Below, one piece after another: positions 58,738 through 64,000 of a stretch of DNA of 64,000 nucleotides. How positions within the stretch are numbered: the stretch's first letter is position 1; every line of letters starts with the position of its first letter. Made by a program: the position numbers and the translations under genes. The notes beneath the pieces were generated by a model. That model was not told the DNA's origin. It worked only from the letters and a program-made list of their open reading frames with translations, and made no database searches. The stretch lies in NCBI GenBank assembly GCA_034387635.1, contig JAOANU010000001.1:2418001-2482000 (forward strand). The letters run 5' to 3'. Source of the DNA: Rhodosporidiobolus odoratus (taxonomy: Eukaryota > Basidiomycota > Microbotryomycetes > Sporidiobolales > Sporidiobolaceae).

Positions 58738-60271
58738 ATGTCAGCCGCCGACTCTGGCGACAAGAAGGAACTGTCGCGGGACGTTCGCAGCTTCCTTGAA
58801 AGTGCCCCGCCGCATGCGGTCTGCCTTCGGCGGGTTTCGATCGCGAAGAGTCAAGTTCGACAAAGCTACTTTCCTGGACGGTCCAATACAGACTATCTAC
58901 TGCCGCCACGTTGCGGTAAGCGTCGTGCGGCATTGATGGCTTTGCAGTACCGAAGGTTTGTACCTCTTTGTCCTCTATCTTGCAAGGCTACTGGTCAACT
59001 GATAGGTTTCTTGCGAGCAGGGATCTCTTCAAAGAGTCGGTCTACTACGTCAACGATGGGTCTCCTGCCGCTCAGCAACTCGCAGAGTACATCCAGAGAT
59101 CACTCAAGCCGAAGAAGGAACACTTCCTCGCGTTTCTGCGTTTCGTTTCGGCAGTCGAGTTTGTCGATTTCCTGGCTCACCTCACACGACCCTACAGCTG
59201 ACAGGGATCTTTTGCAGCAATTGGCCGCGCATCATCCCTTGGCACGTGGTTCGAAGCGCTTTCGAGAACCTCCTGCACCTGCACACGAAATACTGGTCTA
59301 GTTGCGACGCCGACCGTGAACGCCGAGATTCAGACACGCTCCGCGTATTCACCAGCCTCGTCGTCCACACCCTCATTGATGACGAAGAGATCTCGACCCG
59401 GCCCCGAATTACCCCCGTATTCCGAGAAAACATCAAACTCTGGTTCAAAGGCGCCTTTGATCTCTTCGTCTACATCTTCAACCGATACTTCCGCCGACAG
59501 CTCGCCCGTGGGGCTCAAGGGTTCCGATCCTCATTCAATTCGTGGCTCACCCTGGTTGACTCGGACCTGAAGGAGGAGGAAAAGGAACGAGTCGCGATGT
59601 GGGCGGAGTTGCGGCCGTTGGAGGAGAACGCAGTGAAGGACTGGCGGGCAGACCTGGCGAAACCGGAGATTCGGGAGAAGGACCGAATCAGGCTGCAGCA
59701 GCTCCTTCGGCTGTCGGAGGTCATGCCGCCAGCCAGGGACGTTCTGAGTGGAAGTACAAGGAAGAAGTTGCCAGCTGAGGAGGTCCCGGGCGAGCTTACG
59801 ACGAAGGACAAGTTCGAGAAACTCTGGATTGGGACCACTACGTGGGATTTCATCAGAGTTTCCAAAGAGGTCAAGTGCGTAGTCAACTTTGTTCCCTTCT
59901 CTTCCCTATCCTCCTCATCCTTGTCCACCCGCTATACCTATACTAACAGTCCCGTTCTCAGCATACGGAAACTCGGACGTGAACAGGCAAAACGCCAAGA
60001 TTGGAAGGAGTTCAACAAAGGGAAGGAGCTGAGAGAAGGAAAGGAGGGTATAGAACTGAAGGAGACCAAAGACCGGAAGGAGGGTACCCGAACCTCCAAC
60101 TTCAAGCCGGACGATTCGCGACCCCAGATCAATGCCTACACGCCTATGCAGCGCACCGTACCGCCGAGGCCGAAAGTGCTCGGAGAAGACCGGACGCCGG
60201 TCGATAGGTTGGTGGCGAGTTGGGCAAGGTATACTGCGGCCCCGAGGACTCCTGGGTCGAGCCAGACGTAG
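58738..60271 (+). CDS. Unrecognised paralogue family, copy 5
   Basis: Exons 58738–58955, 59021–59158, 59218–59874 and 59962–60271 give 440 residues. Family blocks: RDVRSFLESAPPHAVCL, QYRRD at a phase-2 intron, AVDNWPRII across the next phase-2 intron, and a helical block KLWFKGAFDLFVYIFNRYF. The central exon is the longest of the family and adds charged helices with EKERVAMWAEL and REKDRIRLQQLL. The third phase-2 intron has a perfect TACTAAC branch site. The C-terminal tail is Lys/Glu-rich, then Arg/Pro-rich. Start is the first ATG in frame; the sequence just upstream is also open but matches no other copy. No targeting signal, unknown function. Both ends look intact, so it is probably a working gene. 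Confidence 0.75.
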
Positions 60272-61210
60272 CAGCAAGACCGGCTTAGAGCAACGTGATC
60301 ACTGTGCTCTTTCGTCGGTGCTGCAGGGCGGGCTTTGTAAAGGTTACCGGCCAGCGGCAGACCTGCGAGAGCGAAGACGGCCGACGAAAGTCTGTTACAT
60401 ACTAAATCGTATTCCTATACGCCAGCTTGTACGGCAGGCGGAACGTTGGTCTCTCGCACGAGCTTCACAATCGAGTTTGTCGCAGCGTATCCGCTGGCAG
60501 GCGCGCAAAGCTGATCGTAAGAGCGTCGGACGAGGTGGCGGGAAGTGCAAGGCGCACGCAGCGCCGATGGGGTAGGTCAATGCACGGTCTGTGCGGCCAG
60601 CAAGTCTGTCATCGCGCAGCCCGAAAGTATGGTGTCGAAAAACATCATCCGTGCAGGATGAAGAAAAGTCGAAGTCGAGGTTGAACCGGTGAACACAGGC
60701 GAATCAGCTGAACTCGTAAGAAACCGGACAACACACGCACTGCATTTTACCGTCGCATGCTCCAGCTCACTCAGGCATGCTGGGAAGTGCCGAACTTGAC
60801 CGTCTGTGCCGGTGTTCGGATGTTGAGGGAAGCGAGGACAGGCGGAAAGCGACGGGAAGCTGCTGACCGGATCTTCGGCGTACCGGAACGGGGCTCTGTT
60901 GGCATGTTTGAGCTGCTCTGATTCTTAGCTGAGGGTGCATAGTGACTGCAGACATGCCAAAGGCTCAACATCAACACCGCCTCGCTCTGATTCCTCTTTG
61001 CTTTTGATCCTCACGCTTCACCCTTTGTCGCTTACTCAGACACACTTGAAACGAGCACAAAGTCACGGCAGCTTATACGCACTCGACTTCATCCGCAATT
61101 CGCCCCGACCTCTTCATTGAACTTCCTCCTCCCCTTCGTCATCTCAGAACAGTCCGATCACACCGGCGTCCGCTCCCTCGCCGCAGACCCTCACCGGAAC
61201 GTAGCCCAGG
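60272..61210. other. Intergenic region
   Basis: 3' flank of family copy 5 and upstream region of the Rab gene. Motif-less frames only. Confidence 0.4.
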
Positions 61211-62733
61211 ATGGCACAATCAGGTTACTCAACCGCCTCGCCCACCGCCCGGCCCAGCTTCGGAACTACCAGCGAACCGCCAACCACCCTAAAGTTGCTG
61301 GTCATCGGTAAGTCCACTACGACTCGTTCTGCGAGCTTGAACGTCTTATGCGCACTGCGGAAGAGGTCAAGGACGTAGCGAGTGCTCACTGGCTCGCTGC
61401 AACCGAGCGAAGAGGCGAGAGCGGTGTTCAGCGCGTTGTCCGACGGAGCAGTGGTGGGGGAAAGTGGCAGCCAACGAGGGCGAGGGCGGTGAGAGAATAA
61501 CGTGCTCACTCAAGCACCTAACGCCTCCATTGGGGTACTGCGCTTCTTGGTACATCAGAATTGACTTTGCCTGTTCCACCTCCTTTCTCCTGGGTGTTGC
61601 CTTGCCCTTCTCGTCTACCTTGAACAGGTGCTTCTTCCGTCGGCAAATCCTCCCTCTTGCTCCGCTTCACCGACGAGACCTTCCTGTCGCCGGACGAGAC
61701 TAGCGGTACGTTGCAAAACTCGCTCTTTCTCGCTCCGTGGGTTATCGAGCAAGCGGTATTGACGAGAGGACCCGACGGATAGCTACGATCGGAGTTGACT
61801 TCAAGGTCAAAGTCATGGAGAGGAAGGGCAAGAGGTGGAAATTGTCTATTTGGGTGCGTTAACCCTTTCCGCGATCTTTCTACCCTTTCCTCGGAACGTG
61901 CGACTGAGGCTCGTCGTTTGGAATACGCGCAGGACACTGCGGGTCAGGAGCGTTTCCGTACTTTGACTAGCTCGTACTACCGCGGTGCACAGGGTGTTAT
62001 CCTCGGTGCGTAGGCTTCCTTTTCCTCCGCTGCTGCGCTTTGCTCTTCCCCTCCCATAGGCTCACTGCGCTCTTGCTTGTACAGTATACGACATCACCGC
62101 CCGCGACACCTTTGACTCGCTCGCGTCTTGGATCAACGAGCTCGATACGTTTGCGGGCACGGGACCGGCGAGTAGGGAGGTGGTGAGGATGATTGTTGGA
62201 AACAAGGTGGATAAGGTGAGCGACAGTTTCTACTGCTGCCCCGGTCTCTCAATGCTGCCACATCCGCTTGCGCTTGTAGCCGCCTGCGGAACTGGTCCTA
62301 ACACCACCTGCCAATTTCCGCAGGAATTCTCCCGCACGGTCTCTACCGAAGAAGGCCGCGCCTTTGCCGCTTCTCGTGACCCGCCCTGGCTGTTTATGGA
62401 ATGCTCAGCGAAGAAGGGAGGGGACGATGTCAGCGGTGCCGAGGGGATCTTTGGCAAGGTGGTGGATCAGGTAGGTCGAGTTCTTGCTAATTCTGCTGCT
62501 CCTTTTCTCTTTTTAAGCGGGCTGAGTCTGACGTCGAGCGTATTCATCCGCTACAGATCATCGAAAGGCCCGCGCTTTATACCAAGGCTCCTCCGCCCAC
62601 CGCCGCTGCTCGAGGCGGCAAGAAAGGCGATGGTCCTGGACGACAAGCGGGTCCGCCGGGGCAGTACCCTCGCAGCGGCGTTGTCAGTCTGGACGAGGAG
62701 ATGTCGGGGAGCAGCAGCTGGTGTGCTTGCTAA
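61211..62733 (+). CDS. Rab-family small GTPase, Rab18-like
   Basis: Exons 61211–61307, 61628–61705, 61783–61853, 61933–62005, 62085–62215, 62324–62470 and 62557–62733 give 257 residues. G1 is GASSVGKSS, the effector loop [21 protein letters not shown]3 [23 protein letters not shown]4 GNKVD and G5 ECSAKKG. All nucleotide-binding residues are intact. The end CAC gives a double-cysteine site for geranylgeranylation by Rab prenyltransferase. [22 protein letters not shown] and the SWINELDTF segment are most like the Rab18 subgroup, linked to ER and lipid droplets; in oleaginous yeasts that would be of interest, but the subgroup call is from motif memory only. A 35-residue N-terminal Ser/Pro leader and a Gly/Pro-rich hypervariable tail are longer than usual. 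First intron is 320 nt, long for this window. Confidence 0.92.
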
Positions 62734-63413
62734 GGTGTTGCTTGCACCTGCCAACGCGAGAAGGAGTTGGGTATCTATTCTGTTTTCTGTGTACGTTCTT
62801 TCGACCCCGTTTCCCTTGTTTAGCATACCCGCGTGCTCTTGTTCCGTTTTTTCCCTTCTCGCCGTTTGTACGTTTGCCTGTCTCAGTATGTTACTTTCGT
62901 TGTACGACTTTCTTGCAGTTTTCCCAAGTCAGTCCACCTTCACTTCCGAAACTTCCCTTCTCACTGTAGCGTCCTATTCACTAGTCTCTCCTTTCATTTC
63001 AGACTCATTTCTACCGTTTCTACTTGGGTGGGAGAAGGAGCGCATCGTGGCTTCCTTTCTTTTTCCTTTGCTGCCACCACACCATCGTCCCTCTGCTTTG
63101 ACGCTCGCTCTCTGGCTCGACCTCTCGGCAGCTGTGTGGAAGCTGAACTTGTTTGTCCTCTGGACGGAATGCTTCGAGTTTCTCACGAACTTCTCTGCTC
63201 CTTCTTCCGCCCTTGCGTCGTTCTCAACCCACTCTCGCACGTCGTCCTCACATTTTTACAGGCTCTAAAGGCTCCGTTGAGTCCGGCTCTCCGTTTCCGC
63301 ACTCCCCTTTTCATCCGCATCCCTTGAATTGCAGCTGATCTCCCTCTCTCACCTCATGCAGGAACCGTTTTCTTCTTTCCTTCATCCTCCTCTTGAACAC
63401 GCTTCGTTTCAAG
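62734..63413. other. Intergenic region
   Basis: 3' flank of the Rab gene and a T/C-rich upstream region of xylulokinase. No gene is seen. Confidence 0.45.
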
Positions 63414-64000
63414 ATGATAGAGCAGCCTTCAATGATCCCTACCTTCCATTTCAAGCACGATTCTGAGCTGCAGCAGCAACTCAACCCCTCCCCTTCGCCC
63501 AGCAGGCGCGCGGAGCATGGTAGCACGCCCGACTCGCTCCCACCCCTCTTCCTCAGTATCGATGCCGGAGTGACCAAGGTTCGCGCGTGTATCTTGAGCG
63601 AGCTGCTCGAGGTGGTTTGGACGGAAGAGGTGAGGATTGACGAGGAGTTGCCCGAGTTTGGGTGCGTTTTCTGCCTTACTTCCTCGTGTCGTGGACTCGC
63701 TTGCCACCTTTCGCTTCTCGCTCCAGCTGATACATCCTGCTTACAGGACGAGAAATGGAGTTTACACCCTCGGCGACGTCGTCACTTCCCCTAGCGAAAT
63801 GAGGATCGCGGCGTTCGAACTTCTGCTCGGGAAGATCAAGAGGGATTGCCCAGACCCCGGAGTTCTCGGGAGGGTCAAAGCGATCAGTGGAGCAGGTCAG
63901 GTACGCTCAGCCACTCGAATCTGGTCAGAGCCGATTGTTGGCGCGAGGAGCGAGTTAGCGGAGCGGAGTTGAGAAGGCCTCGAGGGCTGACTTGCTTCGC
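63414..64000 (+). CDS. D-xylulokinase (FGGY kinase), partial at window end
   Basis: Exons 63414–63661 and 63747–63900; the gene continues beyond the window. After a 40-residue leader rich in Gln/Pro/Ser, the FGGY kinase N-terminal lobe begins: LFLSIDAGVTKVRACILSE (phosphate-binding strand-turn-strand), ELPEFGTRNGV, SPSEMRIAAFELLLGKI and VKAISGAGQ, which precedes the QH of the xylulose site in xylulokinases. The enzyme phosphorylates D-xylulose to D-xylulose 5-phosphate, feeding the pentose phosphate route. IDAGV replaces the more usual D-L-S-T of the first strand, so glycerol-kinase-like relatives cannot be ruled out, but ELPEFGTRNGV and the SGAGQ block favour xylulokinase. The donor at 63901 (GTACGC) is preferred to one at 63896. 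Confidence 0.8.

Noticed and set aside
1..64000. CRISPR arrays, operons, bacterial insertion sequences, transposons
   Set aside because: No evenly spaced repeats, terminal inverted repeats, transposase or reverse-transcriptase motifs seen; the DNA is clearly eukaryotic.

Overview
The window is nuclear DNA from an intron-dense, GC-rich fungus. A basidiomycete yeast of the red-yeast (Pucciniomycotina, Rhodotorula/Sporobolomyces) type fits best. Four things point there: a spermidine synthase–saccharopine dehydrogenase fusion gene (a basidiomycete hallmark), many 50–100 nt introns with CTGAC/CTAAC-like branch sites, long pyrimidine-rich leaders, and long Ser/Pro-rich disordered proteins. The genus is inference. 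All gene models below were spliced by hand from frame, splice sites and family motifs; none is backed by transcripts.

Layout. 1–11 kb: a secreted Cys-rich CPL1-like protein, copy 1 of an unrecognised gene family, a Pil1-like eisosome/BAR-type protein (minus) and family copy 2 (minus). 11.7–15 kb: an HPP-family membrane protein (minus) and a small basic protein. 15–25 kb: a DnaJ-X co-chaperone with an N-terminal Cys-pair module, a 24-exon phospholipase D, and a membrane-anchored acyl-protein-thioesterase-like enzyme (minus). 26–34 kb: the SPE3–LYS9 fusion, a GNAT acetyltransferase and an intronless Ser-rich protein. 36–51 kb: a single-pass membrane protein, two divergently transcribed paralogous HMG-box proteins and, between them, a secreted tandem double-psi beta-barrel protein and a small RGG protein with a TTDN1-like tail. 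51–60 kb: family copy 3, whose frame runs into a cytochrome P450 C-terminal half, then septin CDC12, then family copies 4 and 5. 61–64 kb: a Rab18-like GTPase and the start of xylulokinase.

The housekeeping genes (septin, PLD, Rab, DnaJ, SPE3–LYS9, xylulokinase) are ordinary single genes and do not form a pathway cluster. The part that stands out is the five-copy family. Its members are very divergent in sequence but share one architecture and mostly the same phase-2 intron positions. They are spread over the whole window, and one copy has apparently captured a P450 fragment. The window also holds several clear GC–AG introns and many microexons of 7–15 nt, which would mislead automatic gene prediction.
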